Shown piece by piece: positions 8,056-17,219 of a stretch of 64,000 bases of DNA; positions within the stretch are counted from its first letter, which is position 1; each line of letters opens with the position of its first letter. The position numbers were made by a program, and so were the translations under genes. Under the pieces are notes generated by a model. It did no database searches and had not been told where the DNA came from. It saw nothing but the letters and a program-made list of their open reading frames with translations. Source of the DNA: Streptomyces sp. V1I1 (GTDB lineage Bacteria > Actinomycetota > Actinomycetes > Streptomycetales > Streptomycetaceae). Location of the stretch: contig NZ_JAUSZH010000001.1 in NCBI RefSeq assembly GCF_030817355.1, positions 4,687,501 through 4,751,500 on the forward strand. Direction: 5' to 3'.

Positions 8056-11000
8056 ATGAGTGCCGGTGCCGCGAGACTGTCGATGCAGGAACTGATCAAC
8101 ATCCGCAGGCGCGCGGGATTCGTGGGGCGGCGCGATGAACTCGCCGCCTTCCGCGAGAACTTCGACGTGCCCCCGGAGGATCCGCGGCACCGCTTCATCT
8201 TCCATATCCACGGCAACGCGGGTGTCGGCAAGACCTCCCTCGTGCGCGAGCTGGTGCAGACCGCGCGCCGGCGTCAGGCGCTCACCGCCGTCCTCGACGA
8301 GTCCGTGAACAGCGTGCCGGAGGCGATGGAGGCGATCAGCGCCCAGTTCGCCGAGCAGGGGCAGGTGCTCAAGGCTCTCGACCGGCAGCTGGCGACCTAC
8401 CGCCAGCGCCGGTACGAGGCGGAGGTCCTGACCAACGCGGCGGCGGACGGACAGCCGCAGCCGCAGCCCTCTGCGGGCAGCATGGCCGCGGCCCAGGCCT
8501 CTCTGATCGGACTTGGCATGGTGCCGGGCGTCGGCGCGCTCGCCGGAGCGGTGGACCCGGCGCAGGTCGCCCGCGGCGCCGATCACGTGAGGGCCGTCCT
8601 GACCACCCGTTTCGGCAAGCAGGAGGACGTACAGCTGGTCCTCAACCCCGTCCGGGCCCTCACTCCGGTCCTGGTCGCCGAGCTGAACCGGGTCGGGGCG
8701 GCCGTCCCCTGGATCACGCTCTTCTTCGACACGTACGAACGCACCGGGCCCTTCCTCGACACCTGGCTGCGCGATCTGATCACCACCAGGCAGTACGGCT
8801 CGCTGCCCGGCCATATCGTCGTCACCCTCTCCGGGCAGCGGCCGCTCGACCCCAACTGCTGGGCCGACTACATCGACTTCGTCACCGACCTCCCGCTCGC
8901 ACCCTTCACCGAGCCCGAGGCCCGCCAGCTCCTCGCCGCCAAGGGCGTGGTGGACGAGGAGGTGGTCCGGGACGTGCTCAGGCTTTCCGGCCGGCTGCCC
9001 GTACTCGTCTCCACCCTCGCCGAGAACCCGGGTGCGGTGGACGACCCCAGCGCCACCGCCGTCGAGCGCTTCCTGAAGTGGGAGCAGGACCCGGTCCGCC
9101 GCGCCGCCGCCCTCGACGGCGCGCTGCCGCGGCGGCTGAACGAGGACGTCTTCCGGGCGGCTGTCGAAGGGGACGACGCGACCGGGCTGTTCGGGTGGCT
9201 GCGCGGGTTGCCGTTCGTCAGCGACCGGGGCGGCCGGGCCCAGTACCACGATGTCGTACGGCAGCCGATGCTGCGGCTGCGGCGCAACACCTCGCCGGAG
9301 CGCTGGCGGGCCGGGCACACGCGGCTGGCGGAGGCGTTCGCCGGCTGGCGGGCGGAGGCCGGCGACGGCCTGGGCGCGAACGAGCTGTGGGGTCAAAACG
9401 CCTGGCGCGAGTTACGTCTTGAGGAGACCTACCACCTTCTGTGCGCGCGGCCGCGGACGGCGCTGCCCGCGGTTTTGCGGGACGGCGTCGACGCCTGCGA
9501 CGCGGGCACGGTGGCGGCCCGGCGCTGGGCACGGACCGTCGCGGACGCGGGCGCCGACAGCGACAGCGGGCTGCTGCGCGCGCTGGGCACGGACTGCCTG
9601 GCGGCTCTGGAGGACGAACAGCGCCGGGGCGCCGGGGTGCTGGACCTGATCCTCGCCCGGCCGGAGCCGGACGACGAGACGCGGGTGGCGGCGTTGGTGG
9701 TCCGCGGCCGGGACCACCGCAATGCCGGTCAGTACGAACAGGCGCTGCTCGACTACCGGCAGGCGATCAGCCGGGACGCGGGCTGCCAACGGGCTTACTA
9801 CGGGCTGGGGGAGACGTACCGCCTGACGGGACGGTACGAGGAATCCCTCGCCGAGTTCGAGCGGGCCCTCGAGCTCGACCCCGTCGACACCTGGTCGCTA
9901 TCCGGCCGAGCCCAGACCAAGCACCTGCTGGGACGCAGCGAAGAGGCGCTGGCGGATCTGGGCCTGGTGCTGGATGCCAGGCCCGGCCATGTCTGGTCGC
10001 TGGTGCGCAGGTCCCAGATCCGGCGCGCACTCGGGGACAGTGACGGCGCCCTGGCGGATGTCGGCCGGGCCCGGGAGCTCGACCCGGACAATCCGTGGAT
10101 CGTCGGCGAACACGGGGAGATCCTGCGGCACGAAGGGCGGTACGAGGAGGCGATCGCCGAGTTCGACCGGGCGTTCGCGCTCGACCCGGCGTACACGTGG
10201 GCGCTGGGCAGCAGGGCCATGGCGAAGCACGAGCTGGGGCGCGGCGATGAGGCGTTGGCGGACCTGGACGAAGCACTGGAACTGAAGCCGGACTATCTGT
10301 GGGCGCTGCTGCGGCGGGCCGAGATCCATCGCCAACGGGGTGATTCAGTAAGGGAGTTCGCCGATCTCGACCGGATCGTGGAGATGGCGGACTCGAAGGC
10401 CTGGGCGCTGGCGCAGCGGGGGTACGCGCACCGGGAGGCCGGGCGGCAGGAGGACGCCCTCGCCGACTACGACCGAGCGCTCGCGCACGATCCGGAGTAC
10501 GCCTACGGGTATTTCGCCCGCGGCCGGGTGTACGGACAGCTGCACCGGTACGAGGAGGCGCAGGCGGACCTGGACCGCGCCGTGGAGCTGGACCCCCAAG
10601 CGCCCTTGGCGCTGTTGGAACGGGCCTGGCTGCGGCGGGCGCTCGGGGACCCCGACGGCGAAATCGCCGACCTCGACGAGGCGGTGGCCCTCGACCCGGA
10701 CAACGCGGTCCAACTCACCTTGCGGGGCGAGGCCCACCGCCGGGCCGGACGGCACGAGCAGGCGATCGCGGACTACGACCGGGCGGACGGGATCCGCCCC
10801 GACGACGGCTGGACCATCGGCAGCCGCGGCCAGGCGCTGCGCAGCCTCGGCCGGCTCGACGAGGCGCTGGCGGCCTTGGCGCGCGCGGGGGAGCTCCAGC
10901 CGGACAAGGCCTGGATCGCCGCCGAGCGGGGTGCGGCCCTCCAGGACCTGGAGCGGTACGAGGAGGCGCTGGCCGAGCTGGACCGGGCGATCGCGCTCGA

Positions 11001-11610
11001 CCCGCAGTACTTCTGGGCGCACGCACGCCGGGCGTCGGTGCGCTTGGTGACCGGCCGTCTGCTGCCGGCGCTCGCGGACCTCGAGCGCCGGCTGGAGCTC
11101 GGCGACGACGACCCGGCGGTGCACCGCGAGCGGGCGAGGGTTTATCTGTACCTCGACCGCCCGGAGGAGGCGCTGACAGCCCTGGGGGAGGCCGCCGGGG
11201 ACGACCAGGACGCGGACCACCTCGCCCTGCTCACCCGCGCCCACCGCAGGACCGGCCGCTTCGACCTGGCGAGGGAAGCGGCCGAGAGGTTGCGGACGAT
11301 CGACCCCGCCTCGCTCCAGCCGGCGCTCACTGTGAGTCGTAGGGAGGGGCTGGCGGAGGCTGCCGAGCTGTGGCGTGCCGCCGATGCTGAGCTGCTGGTC
11401 GTCGCCTGTGCACAGGGGGACTGGCCCCGCGCCGACACGCTGCTCGCCGGCCTCCTCGCCGAGACGCCCACCTGGACGACGGTGGCGGACGCGGCGGACG
11501 ACCTGACCGAGCTGCTCGCATGCCCGGGCGCGGACCCGACCGAACTGGAGCCGAGGCTGCACCGCCTGACCAGGTCCCGGGACGCCCTTTCCAGCCCGTC
11601 CGGCGTTTGA
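8056..11610 (+). CDS. Large P-loop NTPase with C-terminal TPR array
   Basis: The 1184-residue protein begins with an AAA/STAND-like NTPase: Walker A GNAGVGKTS at about 53-61 and a Walker B-like ITLFFD ending at about residue 225. From about residue 545 to 1060 it consists of tandem 34-residue TPRs of the form GxxHRxxGRYEEALADxDRALELDP; I count at least 13. STAND proteins are typically signalling hubs whose repeats sense a ligand; no effector domain is recognisable here. The gene starts 4 bp after fbiC. Its last codons and stop (SPSGV*) lie inside an interspersed repeat, so the original C-terminus may differ. Function unknown. Confidence 0.88.
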   Translation: MSAGAARLSMQELINIRRRAGFVGRRDELAAFRENFDVPPEDPRHRFIFHIHGNAGVGKTSLVRELVQTARRRQALTAVLDESVNSVPEAMEAISAQFAEQGQVLKALDRQLATYRQRRYEAEVLTNAAADGQPQPQPSAGSMAAAQASLIGLGMVPGVGALAGAVDPAQVARGADHVRAVLTTRFGKQEDVQLVLNPVRALTPVLVAELNRVGAAVPWITLFFDTYERTGPFLDTWLRDLITTRQYGSLPGHIVVTLSGQRPLDPNCWADYIDFVTDLPLAPFTEPEARQLLAAKGVVDEEVVRDVLRLSGRLPVLVSTLAENPGAVDDPSATAVERFLKWEQDPVRRAAALDGALPRRLNEDVFRAAVEGDDATGLFGWLRGLPFVSDRGGRAQYHDVVRQPMLRLRRNTSPERWRAGHTRLAEAFAGWRAEAGDGLGANELWGQNAWRELRLEETYHLLCARPRTALPAVLRDGVDACDAGTVAARRWARTVADAGADSDSGLLRALGTDCLAALEDEQRRGAGVLDLILARPEPDDETRVAALVVRGRDHRNAGQYEQALLDYRQAISRDAGCQRAYYGLGETYRLTGRYEESLAEFERALELDPVDTWSLSGRAQTKHLLGRSEEALADLGLVLDARPGHVWSLVRRSQIRRALGDSDGALADVGRARELDPDNPWIVGEHGEILRHEGRYEEAIAEFDRAFALDPAYTWALGSRAMAKHELGRGDEALADLDEALELKPDYLWALLRRAEIHRQRGDSVREFADLDRIVEMADSKAWALAQRGYAHREAGRQEDALADYDRALAHDPEYAYGYFARGRVYGQLHRYEEAQADLDRAVELDPQAPLALLERAWLRRALGDPDGEIADLDEAVALDPDNAVQLTLRGEAHRRAGRHEQAIADYDRADGIRPDDGWTIGSRGQALRSLGRLDEALAALARAGELQPDKAWIAAERGAALQDLERYEEALAELDRAIALDPQYFWAHARRASVRLVTGRLLPALADLERRLELGDDDPAVHRERARVYLYLDRPEEALTALGEAAGDDQDADHLALLTRAHRRTGRFDLAREAAERLRTIDPASLQPALTVSRREGLAEAAELWRAADAELLVVACAQGDWPRADTLLAGLLAETPTWTTVADAADDLTELLACPGADPTELEPRLHRLTRSRDALSSPSGV

Positions 11611-11720
11611 GGACAAACCGGCGCCGGAGGGTCCCGGGTCGCCCTTCGTGCCGGGGCCGCGCCGCCCGCCCGCGGCCCGGGACGCGAATTTAAGCCCGTC
11701 CGGCGTTTGAGGACAAACCG
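11593..11720. repeat. Two 28-bp copies of a Streptomyces interspersed repeat, exactly 100 bp apart
   Basis: Identical 28-bp copies at 11593-11620 and 11693-11720 share the core CCCGTCCGGCGTTTGAGGAC followed by AAACCG. The first copy overlaps and supplies the stop codon of the TPR-NTPase gene. The core is a familiar intergenic motif in Streptomyces genomes. The 72 bp between copies are GC-rich and show no gene. Confidence 0.8.
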
Positions 11721-11825
11721 ACCACCGGGCGGCCCCGGTCACCCCTCGCGTCCCCGAGCCCCCCTTTCCCGTTCGATTACAGTGCTGCGCCAGGCATACG
11801 TTCGACGTCCAGGGAGGGACGCGCG

Positions 11826-12941
11826 GTGAGCGCAACAGCCACGGCCGTCTGGGGCCGTGCCGAGCAGCAGGACTTCCGCGCCCGGGTGCGCGGCGCCCTG
11901 CTCGGCGGCGCCATCGGCGACGCGCTCGGCGCCGGGGTCGCCGCCCTCACCGTGGAGGAGATCCGCGCCGCCCACGGCCCGGACGGCCTCGGCGACCTCG
12001 TGCCCGCCCACGGCCGCCGCGGAGCCGTCACCGCCGCCACCCAGCTGACCCTGTTCACCGTCGACGGGCTGATCCGCGCGCAGGTCCGCCGGGACACCGG
12101 CGCCTGGCACCCGCCCACCGATATGCACCGCGCCTATCTGAGATGGGCCGCCACCCAGCGCGACTGGGGCCCCGACGAGCGCCGCAAGGACAATGGCTGG
12201 CTCGCCCGCGAGGAATGGCTCTACACCCGCCGCGACGCCGCCACGGCCTGCCTCATCGGGCTCGGCGACGAGACCATGGGCACCCTCGAAGCACCCAAGA
12301 ACCCCGCCGCGCGCGACGCGGGCGCGCTGGTGCGCTCCGCGCCGTTCGGGCTGCTCGTCGGCTGGGAGCCGCAGCTGGTGTGCCAGCTCGCCGTGGAGTG
12401 CGCGGCGCAGACGCACGGCCACCCCACCGCGTATCTCTCGGCCGGCGCGCTCGCCGTCATCGTGCACGGTCTGGCCCGCGGCGAGACGCTCGACGGCTCG
12501 GTGCAGCGCGCCCTCGCCCAGCTGGCCGCGCGCCCTGGCCACCAGCCCGTCACGGACGCCCTCAAGCACGCGCTCGGCGCCGTACGCCAGGGCATTCCGA
12601 GCCCCGCCAGGATCGCCTCGCTCGGCGAGGGCCACAACGCCGAGGACGCCCTTGCCATCGCCGTCTACGCCGCGCTCGTCGGCGAGGACATCCGGCACGG
12701 TCTGCGTCTCGCCGTCAACCACGACGGCCCCTCTCAGACCACCGGCGCCGTCACCGGCTCGCTGCTGGGCGCGCTGCACGGCGAGACGGCGCTGCCGCCC
12801 GCCTGGCTCTGCGAGCTGGAGGGCCGCCCCACGATCCTTGAGCTGGCGGACGACTTCGCGATGGAGATGACCCAGGGCCCGGCCCTGCACGGCCCGACGG
12901 TCACCGCGCCCGGCTGGCTGTCGCGCTACCCGCGCAGCTGA
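11826..12941 (+). CDS. ADP-ribosylglycohydrolase-family protein with altered metal site
   Basis: The 371-residue protein has the family fold markers: LLGGAIGDALGAGV at about 25-38, TQLTLFTVDGLIRA at 72-85, and an NHDG...TTGAVTGSLLGALHG block from residue 298. In active relatives the two magnesium ions are held by acidic motifs of the form TDDTQ and GDSDS/T. Here these read TAATQ (69-73) and GPSQT (301-305), so the usual aspartates are missing. Removal of ADP-ribose from proteins is therefore doubtful; it may bind ADP-ribose or do something else. GTG start with GGGAGGGA about 6 bp upstream. Monocistronic, ending at a bidirectional hairpin. Confidence 0.9.
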   Translation: MSATATAVWGRAEQQDFRARVRGALLGGAIGDALGAGVAALTVEEIRAAHGPDGLGDLVPAHGRRGAVTAATQLTLFTVDGLIRAQVRRDTGAWHPPTDMHRAYLRWAATQRDWGPDERRKDNGWLAREEWLYTRRDAATACLIGLGDETMGTLEAPKNPAARDAGALVRSAPFGLLVGWEPQLVCQLAVECAAQTHGHPTAYLSAGALAVIVHGLARGETLDGSVQRALAQLAARPGHQPVTDALKHALGAVRQGIPSPARIASLGEGHNAEDALAIAVYAALVGEDIRHGLRLAVNHDGPSQTTGAVTGSLLGALHGETALPPAWLCELEGRPTILELADDFAMEMTQGPALHGPTVTAPGWLSRYPRS

Positions 12942-12949
12942 TGTACGTA

Positions 12950-12988
12950 CGAGGGCCCGGCCTCCCCTCCTCGGGAGCAGGGCCCTCG
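12950..12988. terminator. Bidirectional terminator between convergent genes
   Basis: CGAGGGCCC and GGGCCCTCG form a 9-bp stem, with further pairing possible in the loop. It lies 9 bp after the glycohydrolase-like gene and 20 bp after the end of the opposing symporter gene, so it can serve both. Confidence 0.8.
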
Positions 12989-13008
12989 TCCGCGGCGAAG
13001 AGCGAGCG

Positions 13009-14592
13009 TCAGCCGTCCGCGCCCTCGCGGCCGAGGACCTTCGCCTCGGCGGGCTCCGCCGGCGCCGGCACGGTCGCCGCGGCGGACGCCGGGCCCGGGC
13101 CGTCTCCGTCCGAGTTGATCCGGGCGATGAGGTCGTCGCGCTCGGGGGTGTCCTCCGGCTTGACGAGGCCGATCAGGATGTAGAGGACGAGCGAGACCGC
13201 CAGCGGGATGGAGACCTGGTACTGCAACGGCACGCCGCCGTCGACGCTCCAGCTGATGGGGTAGTTGACCAGCCAGAAGGTGATCAGGCCGAGCCCCCAG
13301 CTGACCAGCGCCGCCGTCGGTCCGCTCTTGCGGAACCAGGGCAGCATGCCCAGCATCAGCGGAATCGCGATCGGACCCATGAGCCCCGCCACCCACTTGA
13401 TGACGACCGTGATGATGTCACCGAAGAAGTCCGAGTTGACCTGGGTCGCGATGGCCATCGAGAGACCGAGGAAGAGCAGCGTGGCCCAGCGGGCGGCCAG
13501 CAGCCCCGCGCGGGTGTCCCACTCGCGGACCTTGTGGGACACGGCGGGCATGATGTCGCGGGTGACGACCGCCGCGATCGCGTTCGCGTCGGAGGAGCAC
13601 ATGGCCATGGTGTGGGAGAAGAAGCCCACGATGACCAGGCCCAGCAGACCGTGCGGCAGCAGCTGTTCCGCCATCAGCGCGTACGAGTCGGCGGGCACCT
13701 TCGTGTCGATGATCAGCGGCGCCACCCACATCGGGAAGAACAGCACCAGCGGCCAGATGAGCCACAGTACGGCGGACAGCCGGCCGGACCGCTCCGCCGA
13801 CTTCGCGGAGTCGGTGGCCATGTAGCGCTGCGCCTGGTTCCACATGCCGCCGTTGTACTCAAAGGTCTTGATGAAGAGGTAGGCGATCAGGAAGACCATC
13901 ATGTACGGGCCGGCCAGCGGCTCCGCGTGGCCCTTGAGCTCCGGCTCGTCCCAGACGTTCCACAGGGAGCTGAAACCGCCCAGTTCGGCCATGACCGCGA
14001 CGAGCATCGCGATGCCGGCGATGAACTGGATGACGAACTGGCCGAGTTCGGTGAGGGCGTCCGCCCACAGGCCGCCGACGGTGCAGTACACGGCGGTGAC
14101 CGCGCCGGTGATCAGGATGCCCGTGTTGAGGGAGACACCGGTGAAGACGGAGAGCAGCGTGGCGATGGCGGCCCACTTGGCGCCGACGTCGACGATCTTC
14201 AGCAGTACGCCGGACCAGGCGAGCGCCTGCTGGGTGGGCAGGTTGTAGCGGGTCTTGAGGTATTCGAGCGGCGATGCCACATGCAGCCGTGAGCGCACCC
14301 GGTTGAGCCGGGGCGCGAACACCCGGGAGCCGATGGCGATGCCGATCGCGATGGGGAAGGACCAGGTGACGTACGAGGTGACGCCGTAGGTGTACGCGAT
14401 GGCCGCGTAGCCGGTGAACATCACCGCGCTGTAGCCGGACATGTGGTGCGAGATGCCCGACAGCCACCACGGCATCTTGCCGCCGGCGGTGAAGAAGTCG
14501 CTGACGTTGTCGACGCGCTTGTGCGACCAGAGTCCGATCGCGACCATCACACCGAAGTAACTGATGAGCACGGTCCAGTCGAGACTGTTCAT
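13009..14592 (-). CDS. Sodium:solute symporter family protein (SSS/SLC5)
   Basis: The 527-residue integral membrane protein has about 13 hydrophobic segments. The SSS signature features include an N-terminal LDWTVLISYFGVMVAIGLW helix, DFFTAGGKMPWWLSGISHHMSGYSA and VYCTVGGLWADALTE. It should couple import of a small solute to sodium or protons; the substrate cannot be told from the sequence. The hydrophilic C-terminal tail is Ala/Pro-rich. The ATG at 14592 is preceded by a strong AAGGAGG site on the minus strand. It stands alone, with terminators on both sides. Confidence 0.92.
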   Translation of the reverse strand: MNSLDWTVLISYFGVMVAIGLWSHKRVDNVSDFFTAGGKMPWWLSGISHHMSGYSAVMFTGYAAIAYTYGVTSYVTWSFPIAIGIAIGSRVFAPRLNRVRSRLHVASPLEYLKTRYNLPTQQALAWSGVLLKIVDVGAKWAAIATLLSVFTGVSLNTGILITGAVTAVYCTVGGLWADALTELGQFVIQFIAGIAMLVAVMAELGGFSSLWNVWDEPELKGHAEPLAGPYMMVFLIAYLFIKTFEYNGGMWNQAQRYMATDSAKSAERSGRLSAVLWLIWPLVLFFPMWVAPLIIDTKVPADSYALMAEQLLPHGLLGLVIVGFFSHTMAMCSSDANAIAAVVTRDIMPAVSHKVREWDTRAGLLAARWATLLFLGLSMAIATQVNSDFFGDIITVVIKWVAGLMGPIAIPLMLGMLPWFRKSGPTAALVSWGLGLITFWLVNYPISWSVDGGVPLQYQVSIPLAVSLVLYILIGLVKPEDTPERDDLIARINSDGDGPGPASAAATVPAPAEPAEAKVLGREGADG

Positions 14593-14859
14593 GTGCCCCC
14601 TCCTTGGGTCCGCCTTGTGAACGTCGAAGCTCTTCGTCAGTACGTCCGATCAGCGGCGCCCCCGTGCGGGAGTGGGGACTTCGGGGATTGAACCGCCTGG
14701 CCGGGTGGCGGGTCAAGGGGATGCGCGGTCATAAATGTGAACACAGATCAGAAAGCCGAACGATTTTGCTTGTTCTTGACCTCCCCGGACGTTGTCGTGA
14801 ACGTGACGGCGGCCACACGATGAGCAGGCACTTCGTCAGGCTCCGCGGACAAGGAAAGA

Positions 14860-14885
14860 CCGCACGGGATGCGGGTCCCGTGCGG
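14860..14885 (-). terminator. Terminator of the SDR gene
   Basis: CCGCACGGGA and TCCCGTGCGG make a perfect 10-bp stem with a 6-base loop, 29 bp past the SDR stop codon on the minus strand. A short pyrimidine tract (TCTTTCCTT) follows in that direction. Confidence 0.8.
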
Positions 14886-14914
14886 CTGGGAAAGGGTGAG
14901 GGCAACTGGCGTTA

Positions 14915-15697
14915 CTACCGCATCAGTTCGCCGGCGTTGACCAGCAGCGACTGACCCGTGATCGCCCGGGCCCGGTCGGAGGCGAGAAAGGCCGCGGCCT
15001 CCGCGACATCTCCGTCCGTGGCCAGCTCGGGCAGCGCCATCCGCTCGGTGAGCCGCCCGAGCACCTCGTCCTCCGGTACGCCCTCGGTGTGCGCGGTGAA
15101 CTGGACGTACGCCTGGACGGGCGGCCCCCACATCCAGCCCGGCAGCACGGTGTTGACCCGGATCCGGTCCGGGCCCAGCTCGCGCGCCAGCGAGTACATC
15201 GCAGAGGTCAGTGCGCCCTTGGACGCCGCGTACGCCGCCTGCCACACCTGTGAGGGCGCGGCCACCGCCGACTGCGTACCGATGATGACGATCGAGCCTC
15301 CCCGCTCTTTCAGCGCCGGCAGGCAGGCCCGGGTCATCCGCAGCGTCCCCAGCAGATTCACATCGATGACCCCCTGCCAGGTCTCGAAGTCCGCGTCCGC
15401 CAGGCCGCCGAAATAGCTGTCCCAGGCGGCGACATGGACGACGGCGTCGATCCGGCCGAACCGCTCGATGGCGACCGCGGCCAGCGCGTCGCACTGTGCC
15501 TCGTCGGTGATGTCCGTGGCCCGGTACGCACTCCGCGAGCCGTCGGGGTCGATCTCTGAGGCCGACTTGGCGAGATTCCCCTCGGTACGCGCGCCGAGGA
15601 CCGCGTTGCCCCCGTCCCGTACGACGGTGGCCGCAATCTGATGGCCGAGTCCGGCCCCGACGCCGGAGACGATCACGGTCTTCCCGTTGAGCGGCAT
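14915..15697 (-). CDS. SDR-family NAD(P)-dependent oxidoreductase
   Basis: The 260-residue classical short-chain dehydrogenase has the cofactor loop VSGVGAGLGHQIA (TGxxxGxG type), a VNLLGT stretch, IGTQSA containing the catalytic serine region, and the catalytic YAASK. It oxidises or reduces an alcohol/carbonyl substrate that cannot be specified from sequence. Its start is 84 bp from the divergent gene at 15782, and a 17-bp palindrome lies between them, so the two are probably co-controlled and may act in one catabolic pathway. Confidence 0.92.
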   Translation of the reverse strand: MPLNGKTVIVSGVGAGLGHQIAATVVRDGGNAVLGARTEGNLAKSASEIDPDGSRSAYRATDITDEAQCDALAAVAIERFGRIDAVVHVAAWDSYFGGLADADFETWQGVIDVNLLGTLRMTRACLPALKERGGSIVIIGTQSAVAAPSQVWQAAYAASKGALTSAMYSLARELGPDRIRVNTVLPGWMWGPPVQAYVQFTAHTEGVPEDEVLGRLTERMALPELATDGDVAEAAAFLASDRARAITGQSLLVNAGELMR

Positions 15698-15724
15698 CCG
15701 CGGCCTCCCGGCTATGGCGGTTTT

Positions 15725-15741
15725 TCTGACGGAGCGTCAGA
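15725..15741. promoter_or_regulatory. 17-bp palindromic operator between divergent SDR and unknown gene
   Basis: TCTGACG-GAG-CGTCAGA is a perfect 7-3-7 palindrome in the 84-bp divergent intergenic region. Spacing and form are typical of TetR-family operators. No TetR gene is adjacent, so the regulator is elsewhere. Confidence 0.6.
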
Positions 15742-15781
15742 GTAGGTCCCTGCGCCGACGGAAGGAAGGGGAGCGGACATC

Positions 15782-16636
15782 GTGAGCGAGGACATGCGCA
15801 GCGAGGACACACGCAGCGAGGTGTACGCGGAGCTGGCGGGTGTCGGACCGTACGGGGTGCACCCCGGCCACGCCCTGATCACCATGGTCGAACCGCACCT
15901 CGGCCATGAGCACGCGTACAACCGCTGGTACGAGGACGACCACTACTACGCGGGCGCGATGGCGATGCCCTGGATGTACGCCGGACGGCGCTGGGTCGCC
16001 ACCAAGGAGCTCCAACTGCTTCGCTACCCCGAGAAGTCGGCGGTGGCCCAGCCCGTCACCACGGGCTGCTACATCTCCACGTACTGGATCACCGAGGGCC
16101 GCTACGGCGACCATATGAAGTGGACCGTCGGCATCAACAAGCGGCTCAACCGGGACGGGCGCGTCCACCAGGACCGTACGCATGTCTTCACGGCCTTCCA
16201 GGACCACGAGGCGACCGTCTACCGGGACGGCTCGGCCGGCCCGCGCGACTACCACGCACTGGATCATCCGTACGCGGGCCTGGTGGTGGAGGTGATCGAC
16301 GCCGACGGGCCCGAGCAGCGGGCCGAGCTGCTGGAGTGGCTGCGTACGAAGCATCTGCCGAAGCGGCTGGCCGGCTCCTGCGCGGCGATGGTGACGGTCT
16401 TCCGGCCGACTCCGCTGCCGGGCGACCGGATGACCTATGTGAAGCAGGTGGAGGGCGTAGACACCCGGCTGACGCTGCTGTGGTTCCTCGAGGAAGACCC
16501 GAGGCAGCATTGGGAGTCTGCGTTCGCCGGGCTCGACGCAGCGGTCGTCGAATCGGGGCTCGGGCGGGTGGAGCTGGTTGCTCCCTTCATCCCGACAGTC
16601 CCCGGCACCGACCGCTACGTCGATCAACTGCGCTGA
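15782..16636 (+). CDS. Conserved hypothetical protein, possible EthD-like dimeric alpha/beta barrel
   Basis: This 284-residue soluble protein has no signal peptide. It contains HPGHALITMVEPHLGHEHAYNRWYEDDHYYAG in its first third; HxYNRWYxxDHxY resembles the EthD-like/ferredoxin-like barrel pattern. A second region from about residue 165 (GLVVEVIDADGPEQRAELLEWL) could be a repeat of the same fold. The GTG start follows AAGGAAGGGGA with good spacing. Divergent pairing with an SDR across a palindromic operator suggests a catabolic role. I cannot assign a reaction. Confidence 0.75.
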   Translation: MSEDMRSEDTRSEVYAELAGVGPYGVHPGHALITMVEPHLGHEHAYNRWYEDDHYYAGAMAMPWMYAGRRWVATKELQLLRYPEKSAVAQPVTTGCYISTYWITEGRYGDHMKWTVGINKRLNRDGRVHQDRTHVFTAFQDHEATVYRDGSAGPRDYHALDHPYAGLVVEVIDADGPEQRAELLEWLRTKHLPKRLAGSCAAMVTVFRPTPLPGDRMTYVKQVEGVDTRLTLLWFLEEDPRQHWESAFAGLDAAVVESGLGRVELVAPFIPTVPGTDRYVDQLR

Positions 16637-16814
16637 GCCGAAGCGCGAGACGGAAGCGCGAGACGGAAGCGGGTGGGGGATGGTCGTGGGGGCATGGCCG
16701 AGCCCCCTCGGCCGGGACGGCGGACCAGTCGAGAGGGCTCTGTCAAATGGTGCTCGTGGTGCTCCGTGCTGCGTCGGTTCGCGAGGTTCCTCGGCGTGTT
16801 CCTCGGCGTCGTGC

Positions 16815-17024
16815 TCAGCCGAGCTTGAACGCGCCGTGGCCCACTTCGTTCACGAACGCGGTCCACGACTCGGGGACGAAGTTGATCGACGGGCCAGCGG
16901 GGACTTTGGAGTCCCGGACGGCAATGGCCTGCACGACGGGGGACTTGACCTCTACGCATGCGCCGTTTCCCGTGGAGTACGAGGACTTCGTCCAGGTATC
17001 CGTGGCGCCCTGAATGATTGCCAT
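16815..17024 (-). CDS. DUF397 domain protein
   Basis: The 69-residue protein has the DUF397 pattern: WTKSSYSTGNGACVEVK, then IAVRDSKVPAGPSINF, then W-F near the end. I start it at the ATG at 17024 because the domain begins there. Such small proteins are encoded next to XRE/DUF5753 regulators in hundreds of streptomycete loci (WhiJ/AbaA-like, Scr1-type pairs) and are thought to be antagonised or partnered by them. The XRE gene lies 196 bp upstream in the same direction. Confidence 0.9.
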   Translation of the reverse strand: MAIIQGATDTWTKSSYSTGNGACVEVKSPVVQAIAVRDSKVPAGPSINFVPESWTAFVNEVGHGAFKLG

Positions 17025-17219
17025 GTTCGCTCCGCTTCGGCAAGTGGTGTGATTTGCGCCAACGTTCTTGCTGGCGTGATCGACGCTACTCGCCGCGATG
17101 GGTGCGCGAGGCAGGCGTTCACTCGACCGGATGGCATATTCCATCCGCCTCTTCCGCCACGCCGTGGCGGGGGTGTACCGTGCGGTCCCCCTCGCCGCAG
17201 AGACCTTTCAGCGGGTGTA

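Noticed and set aside
4977..8231. Very long minus-strand open frame (1084 codons) opposite fbiC
   Set aside because: It lies antisense to fbiC, is low-complexity and Arg/Gly/Pro-rich, and arises from the third-position GC bias of the real gene. It has no domain motifs.
10345..11835. Minus-strand 496-codon frame opposite the TPR array
   Set aside because: A shadow of the repeated TPR codons; it has no ribosome site and no recognisable domain.
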